Assembly (NCBI GenBank): GCA_963727075.1
Contig: CAVSET010000006.1
Coordinates: 2,232,001 to 2,296,000, forward strand
Length of the DNA stretch: 64,000 nucleotides
Reading direction: 5' to 3'
Source of the DNA: Bog-756 sp963727075
GTDB lineage: Bacteria; Actinomycetota; Acidimicrobiia; Acidimicrobiales; RAAP-2
Part shown: positions 9,874 through 18,262 of the stretch, one piece after another
Position numbering within the stretch: the stretch's first letter is position 1
How the letters are laid out: each line of letters begins with the position of its first letter
The notes under the pieces: generated by a model
Told to the model about the DNA's origin: nothing
Databases searched by the model: none
Seen by the model: only the letters and a program-made list of their open reading frames with translations
Position numbers and translations under genes: made by a program

Positions 9874-10332
9874 GTGAGTGGGTCGTCCACCACCTCGGTC
9901 ACCGTCGACGAGGTTGTCGAGGTGACTCCCGACCTCATCGAGGCATTCGCCCAGCTCATTCCCCAGCTGTCCTCGTCCTCACCCCCTCCCGGCGCCGAGG
10001 AGCTGGCCGACATCGTCGGGTCGACCTCGTCGATACTGCTGGTGGCCAGGGCCGTCGACGGCCCCATCGTCGGCTCGCTCACCCTCGCCGTCTTCCGGGT
10101 GCCCACCGGCCTGCGGGCGTGGATCGAGGACGTCGTGGTGGACGAGACGGCCCGGGGTGCGGGGGCCGGTGAAGCCCTGGTGGTGGCGGCCGTCGATCGG
10201 GCCCGGGCCCTCGGGGCGAGGTCGGTCGATCTCACGTCCCGCCCCAGCCGAGAGGCCGCCAATCGCCTCTACCAGCGCTTGGGGTTCGAGGCCCGCACGA
10301 CCAATGTGTACCGGATTGCCGTTGGGGGCTGA
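9874..10332 (+). CDS. GNAT family N-acetyltransferase
   Basis: A 152-residue single GNAT domain. The acetyl-CoA pyrophosphate loop is in VVDETARGAGAGEALVVAAV (R-G-x-G-x-G/A form), after the beta-strand LRAWIEDV. The C-terminal NRLYQRLGFEARTTNVYRI is the usual last-strand signature. GTG 9874 is the probable start because upstream residues are not GNAT-like. The substrate is unknown; the close match to small-molecule or amino-acid acetyltransferases does not settle it. A second acetyltransferase gene follows on the same strand. Confidence 0.85.
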   Translation: MSGSSTTSVTVDEVVEVTPDLIEAFAQLIPQLSSSSPPPGAEELADIVGSTSSILLVARAVDGPIVGSLTLAVFRVPTGLRAWIEDVVVDETARGAGAGEALVVAAVDRARALGARSVDLTSRPSREAANRLYQRLGFEARTTNVYRIAVGG

Positions 10333-10405
10333 CGGCCTCCCCGCCCACCCGGGGGATGACGCGGCCCGACCTGGGCCCTGGTTGGCCGACCGGCCGGGCG
10401 AGGTC

Positions 10406-10963
10406 ATGACCGGCAGCGGGATCACCCTGCAGTGCTGGTCGGAGCCCGATGTCGACGAGCTGGTGGTGGCGGTCAACGACTCGCTCGATGCGCTCCGCCC
10501 GTGGATGCCATGGGCCGGTCAGCCCTCGACCGCCGAAGGGATGGGCGTCGTCCTCGGGGAGGCCCGCTTCGCCTGGGAGGAGAAGCGCGAATTCTCCTTC
10601 ACCATCCGCCGGGCGCAGGGAGAGCACACCCTCGTCGGCTGCTGCGGGCTGCACGACCGGGTGGGCGTCGGTGCGCTGGAGATCGGCTACTGGGTACGGG
10701 CCGGGCACATGGGCCGGGGCATCGCCACCGAGGCGGCCCGAATGCTGACCCGGTCGGCCCTCGGACTCGGTGGAGTCGAGCGCGTCGAGATCCATTGCGA
10801 CGAAGCCAATGTCAGAAGTTCCGCCATTCCGGCCAAGCTGGGGTTCCGGTTGGACCGGGTGGAGCGGCGCCCGCCGGACGCTCCCGGTGAGACGGATCGT
10901 CAGATGGTCTGGGTCATGGGAGACGGTGACGTCGAGGACGGTGCCGGTCGGTCCGCCGGCTGA
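10406..10963 (+). CDS. RimJ/RimL-type GNAT acetyltransferase
   Basis: The 185-residue product resembles ribosomal-protein-Ser/Ala acetyltransferases of the RimJ/RimL group: ALRPWMPWAG near the N-terminus, GALEIGYWVRAGHMGRGIAT as the acetyl-CoA site, and CDEANVRSSAIPAKLGFRLD at the C-terminus. The start is uncertain: ATG 10406 leaves a slightly short first strand, and upstream in-frame starts exist. Proteins of this type acetylate protein N-termini, antibiotics or small amines; the target here is not determined. It lies 73 bases after the previous GNAT gene and may share its transcript. Confidence 0.85.
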   Translation: MTGSGITLQCWSEPDVDELVVAVNDSLDALRPWMPWAGQPSTAEGMGVVLGEARFAWEEKREFSFTIRRAQGEHTLVGCCGLHDRVGVGALEIGYWVRAGHMGRGIATEAARMLTRSALGLGGVERVEIHCDEANVRSSAIPAKLGFRLDRVERRPPDAPGETDRQMVWVMGDGDVEDGAGRSAG

Positions 10964-11019
10964 CGCCGAGCAGTGCACGCCGCCCGGGCGGCAATACAAC
11001 CCCCTGGCACGATCGACCC

Positions 11020-12246
11020 ATGACGTACCGAGCCCTCCAGCGAGTGGCGGATGATCTCCGGTCCGCGCTGTCGAGACTCGAACCCGAGCGCCTGAGCGGG
11101 CCCGACGCCGCCCGGTTGCTCGAGCTCTTCGCCGACATAGAGAAGCTGGCCGCCGGCGGCAAGCTCCTCACCGCCCGTCGGGTCGAGTCGTCCAATGTGT
11201 GGCGCCGACAGGGCCACCGGTCGGCGGCCGCCCACGTCGCCGAGGCCACCGGCAGCGGCCTGGGGCCGGCGATCACCGCGCTCGAGGCGGCCCGACAATT
11301 GGGCTCGCTGCCCGCCACTGACGAGGCCATGCGCAAGGGACGTCTCTCGGAGGCGCAGGTCAAGGAGATCACCGGCGCGGCCATTCTCCAGCCGGCTGCC
11401 GAGCAGGAACTGGTCGATGCCGCGGAGAAGCAGCCTCTCAGCGTGCTGAAGCTGCGCTGTCGCCGGGTCAAGGCGACCGGGCGTGACCAACACGCCGTCT
11501 ATGAGGCCGTCCGACGTGGTCGCTACCTGCGTCACTGGACCGATGGAGACGACGCAGTCCGCTTCGACGCCCGGCTCACGCCGGATGACGGCGCCCGGGT
11601 GGTGGCCGCCGTCAAGGCCCGTACCGATCTCCTGGCCGACGAGACCCAGGCGGCCGGAGGCAAGGAACCGCGCCACGCCTTGGCAGCCGACGCCCTGGTG
11701 AGCCTGGCCGAGGGCGCCTCCGGTCGTAGTTCCCCGTCGGCAGCGAAGCGGGGAAGGGTCCGGAGAGGACAAACCGGACCGTCCACGATGGTCCACGTCC
11801 GGGTCGACCGCGACGCCCTGGCCCGCGGCCACGTCGAGCCCGGTGAGATCTGTGAGATCCCCGGGATCGGGCCGATCCCGGTCGAGGTGGCGCGCCGGCT
11901 GGCCGCCGACTCCATTCTGAGCGTGCTGGTGACCGACGGTGTCGATGTGACGGCGGTGGCCCACGCCGGGCGGACCATTCCGGCATCCCTCCGACGAGCC
12001 CTCATCGAACGCGACCCGGTCTGCGTCGTCCCCGGGTGCGAGGTCCGGGACCGCCTCGAGATCGATCACGTCCAGCCGCTGGCCGAGGGCGGCCCGACCA
12101 GTCTGACCAACCTGGTGAGGTTGTGTCACTGGCACCACTACCTGAAGACGCACCAGCGGCATCGTCTCGAACGGGCGGCCCGGGGTTGGCGATGGGTGCT
12201 CCCCACCGACCCGAGAGCGCGGGCGGCCCGCGCCCGCCCCGGCTAA
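11020..12246 (+). CDS. DUF222 / HNH endonuclease domain protein
   Basis: A 408-residue protein of the actinobacterial DUF222-HNH family. The helical DUF222 region covers about residues 20-250, with MRKGRLSEAQVKEITGAA and DARLTPDDGARVVAAVKAR as typical segments. The C-terminal HNH motif runs through CVVPGCEVRDRLEIDHVQ, then TSLTNLVRLCHWHHYLKTH, with both zinc-type Cys residues, the DH pair and the final HHxxKT. Such genes are abundant in actinomycetes, sometimes near mobile DNA, but their role is unproven. It converges on larC with a 9-base gap. Confidence 0.92.
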   Translation: MTYRALQRVADDLRSALSRLEPERLSGPDAARLLELFADIEKLAAGGKLLTARRVESSNVWRRQGHRSAAAHVAEATGSGLGPAITALEAARQLGSLPATDEAMRKGRLSEAQVKEITGAAILQPAAEQELVDAAEKQPLSVLKLRCRRVKATGRDQHAVYEAVRRGRYLRHWTDGDDAVRFDARLTPDDGARVVAAVKARTDLLADETQAAGGKEPRHALAADALVSLAEGASGRSSPSAAKRGRVRRGQTGPSTMVHVRVDRDALARGHVEPGEICEIPGIGPIPVEVARRLAADSILSVLVTDGVDVTAVAHAGRTIPASLRRALIERDPVCVVPGCEVRDRLEIDHVQPLAEGGPTSLTNLVRLCHWHHYLKTHQRHRLERAARGWRWVLPTDPRARAARARPG

Positions 12247-12255
12247 CGCCGGAGA

Positions 12256-13647
12256 TCAGGCCAAGTCGTCAACGTCCCGTTCAGGAATCCGATGCGGTCG
12301 CGGGGGAGAGCCCGAGGTGTCCCAGGGGCCGGCGACGCGGAAGCCGTTTGAATCGTCTGCCGGTTCAGCCTCGGTCCGTCGTGGCGGCGTGGGTGTTCCT
12401 TCGCCGTGCTCCGTTCGCCACAGGGCCTCGGCACGAAATGCCACCTCGCGCAGCGACTGCCCGGTACGTCGGGCCGCCGCGGCCACATCGTCGTACTCCG
12501 CCTTGATCCGGCCGGGGCCGACCTTGATCCGGATGAGGTGACTGTCGATCCAGACCGAGTCGAGGGTGCGGGCCGCCGGCCACCGTTCGGAGGCCGTGAC
12601 CCGGACGCCGAACGACCCGGTCGTCTCGCGGATGACATCCCGGAGGGCGGCCACCGACGCCGGATCCGCCAGCACGTGCACGACCGAGCCGGGCCTCCCC
12701 TTCTTCATGATCACCGGGGAGAGCCAGGCATCATGGGCTCCCGCCTCGAGCAGGGCGCCGAGCGCATGGGCCAGCTGCTCGCCGGTGGCATCGTCGACGT
12801 TGGCCTCCAGCAAGGCGATGGGTTGGCCGGCGTCCGAGTCGGGAGTGGCCACGCCCGGTGGGCCCGGTACCGCGTCACCGTCCGCCCCGCTCCGTCGATC
12901 GACCCGAACCCCGGTCACCACCTGTGTGCAATTGGGTAGCTCGTCGAGCTCGTGTGTGCCCGCCCCGAAACCCTGGCCGGTGATCCGCATCGGCGGCATC
13001 GGTCCGTAACCGGACGAGAGGGCGGCGAGGATGGCGGCCCCGGTCGGCGTGGTGAGCTCCACCGGCAGGTTGCGCCCCCAGGTGGGCACGCCTTCGAGCA
13101 GGGCCACCACCGCCGGCGCCGGGTTGGGCAGCATCCCGTGGCCCGATCGGACCATCCCGACACCGGTGGCCACCGGGCTCGCCCGTACTTCGTCGATGCC
13201 GAGCACCTCGAGCGCGGCGGCGGTGCCGACGATGTCGACGATGGTGTCGTGGCCCCCGACCTCGTGGAAATGGACCTGGTCGACCCGGCGGCGGTGGAGC
13301 ATGGCCTCGACGTCGGCCAGCGCGGCGAAGGTGGCCAGCGATCGGCGGGCCACCCGGTCGGGAAGGCGTGCCTCCTCGATGAGCCCGACGATGTGGGAAT
13401 GGGTGCGGACCACCACGGTGTCCTGAACGGTGACGATCGCCCGTGAGGCGGCGATGCCGCCCCGCAGCACCGGCTGTACCTCGAGCGTCCACCCGCCCAC
13501 GGGCAACCGCTCCAGCAGGGCGAGCACCTCGGCCAGGTCGGCACCGGCGTCGAGCAGACTGCCGAGGGCCATGTCGCCGGCGATCCCGGCGAAGCAGTGG
13601 AACCACGCCACGGCCGCGGCATGGCGGCCGTGGTCCCCCCCGCTCAC
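12256..13647 (-). CDS. larC: LarC, nickel insertion enzyme for nickel-pincer nucleotide
   Basis: LarC inserts Ni into pyridinium-bisthiocarboxylate mononucleotide with CTP hydrolysis, completing the NPN cofactor. The 463-residue product begins near WFHCFAGIAGDMALGSLLDA, the diagnostic N-terminus. It has VDQVHFHEVGGHDTIVDIVG (metal-binding His cluster), LLEANVDDATGEQLAHALG and a KKGRPG segment. It is one continuous frame, unlike LarC of Lactobacillus, which is made by programmed frameshift. GTG 13647 overlaps the larB stop (GTGA), indicating coupling. A short disordered tail follows the conserved part. Confidence 0.93.
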   Translation of the reverse strand: MSGGDHGRHAAAVAWFHCFAGIAGDMALGSLLDAGADLAEVLALLERLPVGGWTLEVQPVLRGGIAASRAIVTVQDTVVVRTHSHIVGLIEEARLPDRVARRSLATFAALADVEAMLHRRRVDQVHFHEVGGHDTIVDIVGTAAALEVLGIDEVRASPVATGVGMVRSGHGMLPNPAPAVVALLEGVPTWGRNLPVELTTPTGAAILAALSSGYGPMPPMRITGQGFGAGTHELDELPNCTQVVTGVRVDRRSGADGDAVPGPPGVATPDSDAGQPIALLEANVDDATGEQLAHALGALLEAGAHDAWLSPVIMKKGRPGSVVHVLADPASVAALRDVIRETTGSFGVRVTASERWPAARTLDSVWIDSHLIRIKVGPGRIKAEYDDVAAAARRTGQSLREVAFRAEALWRTEHGEGTPTPPRRTEAEPADDSNGFRVAGPWDTSGSPPRPHRIPERDVDDLA

Positions 13648-14441
13648 GGCAGCACCCGGGAGACAGCACACGCCGCGCCGAACCCGTTGTCGATCCCGAC
13701 CACGGTGATGCCGGCGGCGCACGACGCGTGCATGGCCAGCAGGGCGGTGACCCCCTCGAGCGCCGCGCCGTAGCCGGTGCTCACCGGCACGGCAATCACC
13801 GGTGCCGGGGTGATCCCGCCGACCAGGCTGGCCAGTGCTCCCTCCATGCCGGCGACCACGACCACCGCATCGGCTTCGGCCAGCTCGTCGGTCGAGGCCA
13901 GCAGGCGGTGAACGCCGGCCACACCGCAATCGGCGAGCACGGTCGGCGGCAGCCCGAGGGCTGACAGGGTGGCCTCGCACTCCCGGGCCACCGGCAGGTC
14001 CGATGTCCCTGCCGTCACCACCAGGGTCCGCCCCGTGCGGCGGGGGGCCGGCCGCCAGACGACCGTGGACAGCTGCCCCCGGACCCGGTCCACCCCGGTC
14101 GCCGGGCCGGTGACCGTGCGACGCCCGCCGGGGTGATCGTCCATCACCCGGACCACCTGGTCGTCGTCGGCGCGGGTGAGGATCACCGGGCCGTGGGCGT
14201 CACCGGCGGCACTGCCTCCGTGGAACAGCAACTCGTCCACGATGGTGGAGCACTGGTCGGCGGTCTTGCCCTGTCCGTAGACCGCTTCGGGGAGGCGCTG
14301 ACGCAGCCCGCGATGGTGGTCGACCTTGGCAAATCCCAGGTCGGCGAAGGGGAGGCGCCGGAGGCGATGGACCGCCTCGTCCGGAGTGCACTGGCCCGAT
14401 CGGACCTCGGCGAGCAGGCGCTGCAGTGCGGGCTCATCCAT
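13644..14441 (-). CDS. larB: LarB, pyridinium-3,5-dicarboxylate mononucleotide synthase
   Basis: LarB carboxylates and hydrolyses nicotinic acid adenine dinucleotide, the first step of NPN synthesis. The 265-residue product has an N-terminal helical region with VHRLRRLPFADLGFAKVDHH, then a PurE-like (AIR carboxylase) domain: TLVVTAGTSDLPVARECEAT, VVVAGMEGALASLVGG and IAVPVSTGYGAALEG. ATG 14441 is used because the longer open frame upstream is not conserved-looking. larB and larC overlap by four bases. pheA is divergent and starts 24 bases away. Confidence 0.93.
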   Translation of the reverse strand: MDEPALQRLLAEVRSGQCTPDEAVHRLRRLPFADLGFAKVDHHRGLRQRLPEAVYGQGKTADQCSTIVDELLFHGGSAAGDAHGPVILTRADDDQVVRVMDDHPGGRRTVTGPATGVDRVRGQLSTVVWRPAPRRTGRTLVVTAGTSDLPVARECEATLSALGLPPTVLADCGVAGVHRLLASTDELAEADAVVVVAGMEGALASLVGGITPAPVIAVPVSTGYGAALEGVTALLAMHASCAAGITVVGIDNGFGAACAVSRVLP

Positions 14442-14464
14442 GATGTTCACTATCCTGCCTGGGT

Positions 14465-15470
14465 ATGGCCACGTACGCATCCTCGGGCGCCTCCGCATCT
14501 TCGGACACCTCGACGGCCACCGCCCTGCGAATTGGGTTCCTCGGGCCGGAGGGAACCTTCACCGAGGAGGCGCTCTTCAGCGAGGCCGACTACGCCCTGG
14601 CTGACATCTCGCCCATGGCCTCGCTGCACCGATGTCCTCGAGGCGGTGCAGCAGAGCCACGTGGACCTTGGGTTCGTCCCCCTGGAGAACGCCATCGAGG
14701 GAACCGTCCGGGACATCATCGACAGCCTCGTCTTCGACTTCGATCTGCGCATCCAGCGAGAGGTGGTGTTGGACATCCATCTCCACCTGATGGCGCCCCC
14801 CGGGACGAGCCTGGTCGACGTCGAGCGGGTTGCCTCCATACCGATGGCGACGGCCCAGTGCCGCAACTTCCTCACCGAGCGCCTCCCCGGGGCGGAGACG
14901 CTGGCCACCAATTCGACCGCGGAGGCGGCCCGCATGGTCGGCCAGCACGATCCGGCGATGTCGACGCGCCCCACCGCCGCCATCGCTCCCCGGTTGGCGG
15001 CCACCCTCTACGGCCTCGACATCCTGGTCGAGGACGTCGAGGATCATCCCGAGAACCAGACCCGCTTCGTGTCCCTGGCGCGGACCGGCATCCCGGCGCC
15101 GACGGGTCACGACCGGACCAGCATCGCCTGTTTCCAACGGAGCGACCACCCGGGCAGCCTCTACGGAATCCTCGGGCAGTTTGCGGCCCGCAACATCAAC
15201 CTCAGCAAGCTCGAGTCCCGTCCCACCAAGAAGGCTCTCGGCGAGTACTGCTTCATCATCGACTTCGAGGGCCATGTCGCTGACGCGGTCGTGAGCGACT
15301 GCCTGCGCGACCTCCATGCCGAGCTGGCCGGTGTCAAGTTCCTCGGGTCCTACCCGGCCGCCGGGCCGAGGGGTCCGGCCATCCGGCGTGAAGCCGAGAC
15401 ATCGAGCCGCAGGGCGCTCGAGTGGGTGGAGCAACTCCACGCGGAGATCGATCCGGCCGAGGAGTCATAG
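14465..15470 (+). CDS. pheA: Prephenate dehydratase PheA with ACT domain (one frame break)
   Basis: PheA converts prephenate to phenylpyruvate in phenylalanine synthesis. The N-terminal frame from ATG 14465 gives RIGFLGPEGTFTEEAL. An extra C near 14627 then breaks the frame. The second frame continues with DVLEAVQQSHVDLGFVPLEN and IEGTVRDIIDSLV, the ENQTRFVSL segment holding the TRF motif, and a C-terminal ACT domain (SIACFQRSDHPGSLYGILG, NLSKLESRPTK). Fused, it is a standard monofunctional actinobacterial enzyme of about 335 residues with feedback inhibition by Phe via the ACT domain. The break is probably a sequence error. Confidence 0.9.
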
Positions 15471-15513
15471 CCCCCGATTCGGTTTCGGCCCCCGACTACC
15501 CTTTCAATCGCCG

Positions 15514-15598
15514 GGAGGGATGGCAGAGCGGACAAATGCGCGGCTCTTGAAAAGCCGTGAGGTGCAAGCCTCCGTGGGTTCGAATCCCACTCCCTCCG
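15514..15598 (+). tRNA. tRNA-Ser (anticodon UGA)
   Basis: An 85-nt class II tRNA. Acceptor stem GGAGGGA pairs with TCCCTCC, and the discriminator is G at 15598. Anticodon stem CGGCT/AGCCG encloses loop CTTGAAA, giving anticodon TGA (decodes UCN). A long variable arm and GGTTCGAATCC T-arm are visible. CCA is not encoded. Confidence 0.96.
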
Positions 15599-15947
15599 CT
15601 GTGGTCGAAATCACAACGTTGCCCCTGGCGAACCACGATTCTGGTGTCCGTCGATGAAGCAGCAGGTGAGCCTCATTCAACCCTCTTCGCTCGGGCAGTG
15701 GGCGTGGGTCACAAGAAGATCCGGCGGACGGCTCACTAACTCGACGCCCTTCGACAGCGAAGAGGCCCGAGCGGTTCGAGAATATCGGGATTGCTCAGAA
15801 GTGATACGCGAAGTGCCCGCTCTGTCGCCCGCTGTCGTCATTACCGCGAATGAGCGGCCACAAGACGCGGATTGTCGTGTCCGATCGGCCAACGAGCGTT
15901 TGATACTTACTTGATCTCCGCACGTGGAAAAAAGTCGTCTCCCGCCG
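15599..15947. other. Low-GC intergenic stretch after tRNA-Ser
   Basis: This 349-base interval has clearly lower GC than the window average. It contains short open frames of poor coding quality and no recognisable gene, repeat of the tRNA 3' end, or integrase. It marks the left edge of a compositionally atypical patch. Confidence 0.6.
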
Positions 15948-17000
15948 TCAGTATTCGCTCCGGTGATGCGCCGTCGAGGCATGAGGATCCATCCCGTGCC
16001 CAATTGGGTCAACGTGAATGATGGCATCGGACAGATTGGATATCTGGTGAAGTAAGGCGTGATGAACAAGCTCGGCAACTGCATGTGCCTCCGTAACCGA
16101 CAAACCACCATCTACAGCTAGTCGCACCTGGGCCCATAGTCGGTGACCCATCCAGCGAGCACGCACTTCCGTGACTGCAGCAATGCCGTTGGAAAGTGCC
16201 ACTGTCTGGGTGATGCGCTCAATGATCGCCGGGTCGACGGCATCGAGCAGCCGCTGTCCCACATTGCGGGCTGCCTGGTAGCCGACAATCAGGATGGCGG
16301 TGGTGATGAGCAGGCCCACAACTGGATCCGCCCAGCGCAACCCAAAGGTCACGGCTATTGCCCCGACGAGCACTAGTAGGGACGTCACACCGTCGGTGCG
16401 GGCATGGACACCGTCGGCCTCCAAAGCAGCAGAACCGATACGGCGACCAACCCTGATGCGATATTGAGCAACCACTTCGTTTCCCACTGCGCCAACGACA
16501 GCGGCGGCCATAACAAAGCCCAGGTGGGTAACCTTCTGCGGGTGTAGGAGTCGGTTGACGGCCTCATAGCCAGCGAAGCCTGCTGACGCCGCAATGAGCG
16601 CGATCACCGCTACGCCAGCCAGGTCTTCGGCCTTTCCGTACCCGTAGGTGAATCGAGTCGTTGGAGGTCGGCGACCGAGCCGAAACGCAAGCCACAGGGG
16701 CACAGCCGTCAGACCATCGGCGGCGTTGTGCAGAGTGTCACCCAAGAGGGCCACCGATCCACTTGCTATCACGACCAGCGCCTGGATTCCGGCGGTGACT
16801 AGAAGTACGAGCAGTGACAAGGCCACGGCACGAATGCCGTCCCTACTTGCTTCTAGCGCTTGGTCCAGTGAGTCCATGGCGTCGTGCGAGTGGGGATCCA
16901 TTAGTCCACGGAGAAAGCCAAAACTTCCGTGACCGTCGTGGGCATGATGGGGATCGTGATAGGGATCGTGATCGTTCGAAGTGTGATCCAACTCGGTCAT
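15948..17000 (-). CDS. Cation diffusion facilitator (CDF) family metal exporter
   Basis: A 350-residue CDF transporter that exports divalent metals such as Zn, Co or Cd in exchange for protons. The N-terminus is rich in His and Asp (DPYHDPHHAHDGHGS), likely a cytoplasmic metal-binding lead. TM helix 2 carries GDTLHNAADGLTAVP (the HxxxD site) and TM5 ALEADGVHARTDGVTSLLVL, the second HxxxD. The C-terminal domain contains RARWMGHRLWAQVRL and ends in His-rich residues. Base composition is much less GC-rich than neighbouring genes, suggesting acquisition. ATG 17000 was chosen over a TTG two codons earlier. Confidence 0.92.
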   Translation of the reverse strand: MTELDHTSNDHDPYHDPHHAHDGHGSFGFLRGLMDPHSHDAMDSLDQALEASRDGIRAVALSLLVLLVTAGIQALVVIASGSVALLGDTLHNAADGLTAVPLWLAFRLGRRPPTTRFTYGYGKAEDLAGVAVIALIAASAGFAGYEAVNRLLHPQKVTHLGFVMAAAVVGAVGNEVVAQYRIRVGRRIGSAALEADGVHARTDGVTSLLVLVGAIAVTFGLRWADPVVGLLITTAILIVGYQAARNVGQRLLDAVDPAIIERITQTVALSNGIAAVTEVRARWMGHRLWAQVRLAVDGGLSVTEAHAVAELVHHALLHQISNLSDAIIHVDPIGHGMDPHASTAHHRSEY

Positions 17001-17006
17001 GACCAA

Positions 17007-17596
17007 GTCTCGTAGTTGCCTGCCCTCATTGCACGTTGGGAATAGTTCGCAGGTTGAGATTGAGTCCCGACGCCCGAGGAGATGGACGACGACTGCTCGT
17101 GTTCCGCCAGGCAGATCGATCTCGCCGATTCAGATCGTCACTACATTGACTACGAGCGACGAGATGGTGACCAGCGCACGCAGGCGGGCAAACCTCAACC
17201 AATCCTTGGGCGGACGCAGAGCGGCGTAGACGCCGAGGAAGACATAGGTGAGCACTGGCGCCAGCCAATCGTCCGGTTGTCTGGATGGTCGCGTGGGTCT
17301 TGGCGCTGACAAACGTGCACGCGTCGGGGCTCGGCCCGCATCAGGGGTTCTCCGTCAACGCCATCCGGTGGATGCTCTACCTTCCGGCCGGTTGGATGTT
17401 CATCGTAAGCGGCGACTCGTTGTCTCCACCGACAGAAGTGAGGGCTGCAGCCGCCTGCACCACGACGGTGCACAGCGGAACTTGGCCATGAACTCCATGT
17501 AGTTGGAAATTGGAAGCCCGTTCACTGGACACATTCGTCGGAGTCGTCGGTGACCGCCACCATCTGCACGTGGCCACGGTCAGGCAGCTGATCGGA
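17007..17596. other. 590-base stretch with decayed-looking coding fragments
   Basis: No intact gene is visible. On the minus strand, 17312 to about 17130 reads a membrane-like stretch (LAPVLTYVFLGVYAALRPP, then LVTISSLVVNVVTI), stops at TGA, and stays coding-like beyond it (IGEIDLPGGTRAVVVHLLGR). On the plus strand, about 17285-17413 reads SVNAIRWMLYLPAGWMFIVSG, also membrane-like, before the frame loses character. Composition is intermediate between the CDF gene and the host-like DNA. I read this as remnants of one or two small membrane-protein genes, with low confidence. Confidence 0.4.
17130..17312 (-). pseudogene. Possible remnant of a small membrane-protein gene
   Basis: The frame encodes one probable membrane helix (LAPVLTYVFLGVYAALRPP), a basic segment (WLRFARLRALV) and a second hydrophobic run. 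It ends at a TGA after which coding-like sequence continues in the same frame toward the CDF gene. Replacing the TGA would extend the protein by about 40 residues. No family is recognised. It could be a pseudogene, a sequencing error, or antisense of the plus-strand fragment it partly overlaps. Confidence 0.3.
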
Positions 17597-18222
17597 CTAC
17601 TCCGTGGAAGCCCCCAGACCCCGGGCGACGAACGAGATGGCCGCTTCGACCAGCGCATCGTCAGCCTCTTCAGGCTGGAGTACCCGCAGCATTCCGATGC
17701 CACGAAAGAGGACCTCCACGATCCGCGCCGCATGGAGTGACGACTCCAACGGTCTGCATGCCTTGCCGAATTCGCTCGGCCTCGATGATTTCCGCTACGG
17801 CCTGCACGGCCTCGTCGTCGAGTCGGGTCAGCCGTTCCCGGGCTGCCGGGTTGCGCGCCGCGTACAGCCAGAACTCCTGGTAGAGCAGAGCGAGGTTGCC
17901 ACCGCCCTGGCGAGCCTGGTCCCGGATGAGGTTGACGAAGTCCGAGAGACGGGCCTCGGGCGGTACCTCGGATCCCTGCAACGTGGCCCGAATGGCCTCC
18001 ATCTCCCGGTCGTAGTGGGCCTTGAAAAGGGCAAGGAAGAGATCCTCTTTGTTCTTGAAGTTCGAGTACACGGCTCCTTTGGTGAACCCGGCCACGGCCG
18101 CGACTTCGTCCAGCGACGCTCCGTGGAATCCGCCGCTCGGCAAAGACCTGCTCGGCCGCGGCCAGGAGGTGCTCACGAGTCTGTTGACGGCGGCGTTCGG
18201 GAGTGAGTGGTTGGAGAGCCAT
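17597..18222 (-). CDS. TetR family repressor of the adjacent ABC exporter (two frame breaks)
   Basis: A TetR regulator assembled from three frames. It starts at ATG 18222 with TPERRRQQTREHLLAAAEQV. After an extra base near 18130-18138 it continues GFHGASLDEVAAVAGFTKGA and VYSNFKNKEDLF, the helix-turn-helix. After a second break near 17732-17741 it ends LHAARIVEVLFRGIGMLRVL to TAG 17597. The combined product is about 207 residues, normal for the family. It is divergent from the DrrA-type gene with a 40-base gap holding an inverted repeat, so it probably controls that exporter and itself. Both breaks look like single-base insertions. Confidence 0.8.
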
Positions 18223-18240
18223 AGGGTTGTGCTACGGGTA

Positions 18241-18255
18241 AGTATAGTAGATACT
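18241..18255. promoter_or_regulatory. Candidate TetR operator in the divergent tetR/ABC intergenic region
   Basis: AGTAT (18241-18245) and ATACT (18251-18255) form a perfect inverted repeat with a 5-nt spacer in AT-rich sequence, within the 40-base gap between the two divergent genes. A related GTATG lies a few bases on. Position and symmetry suggest an operator overlapping one or both promoters. Confidence 0.5.
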
Positions 18256-18262
18256 GGGAAGT

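Noticed and set aside
10900..12162. A 420-codon open frame antisense to the DUF222-HNH gene
   Set aside because: The HNH gene is unmistakable on the other strand; this frame is compositional shadow.
14465..15470. pheA as a pseudogene
   Set aside because: Apart from one inserted base, all catalytic and ACT segments are intact, and many other essential-type genes here have similar single-base breaks.
15599..17600. An integrated mobile element with attachment sites at tRNA-Ser
   Set aside because: No integrase, transposase or second copy of the tRNA 3' end was found, so only an atypical patch is claimed.
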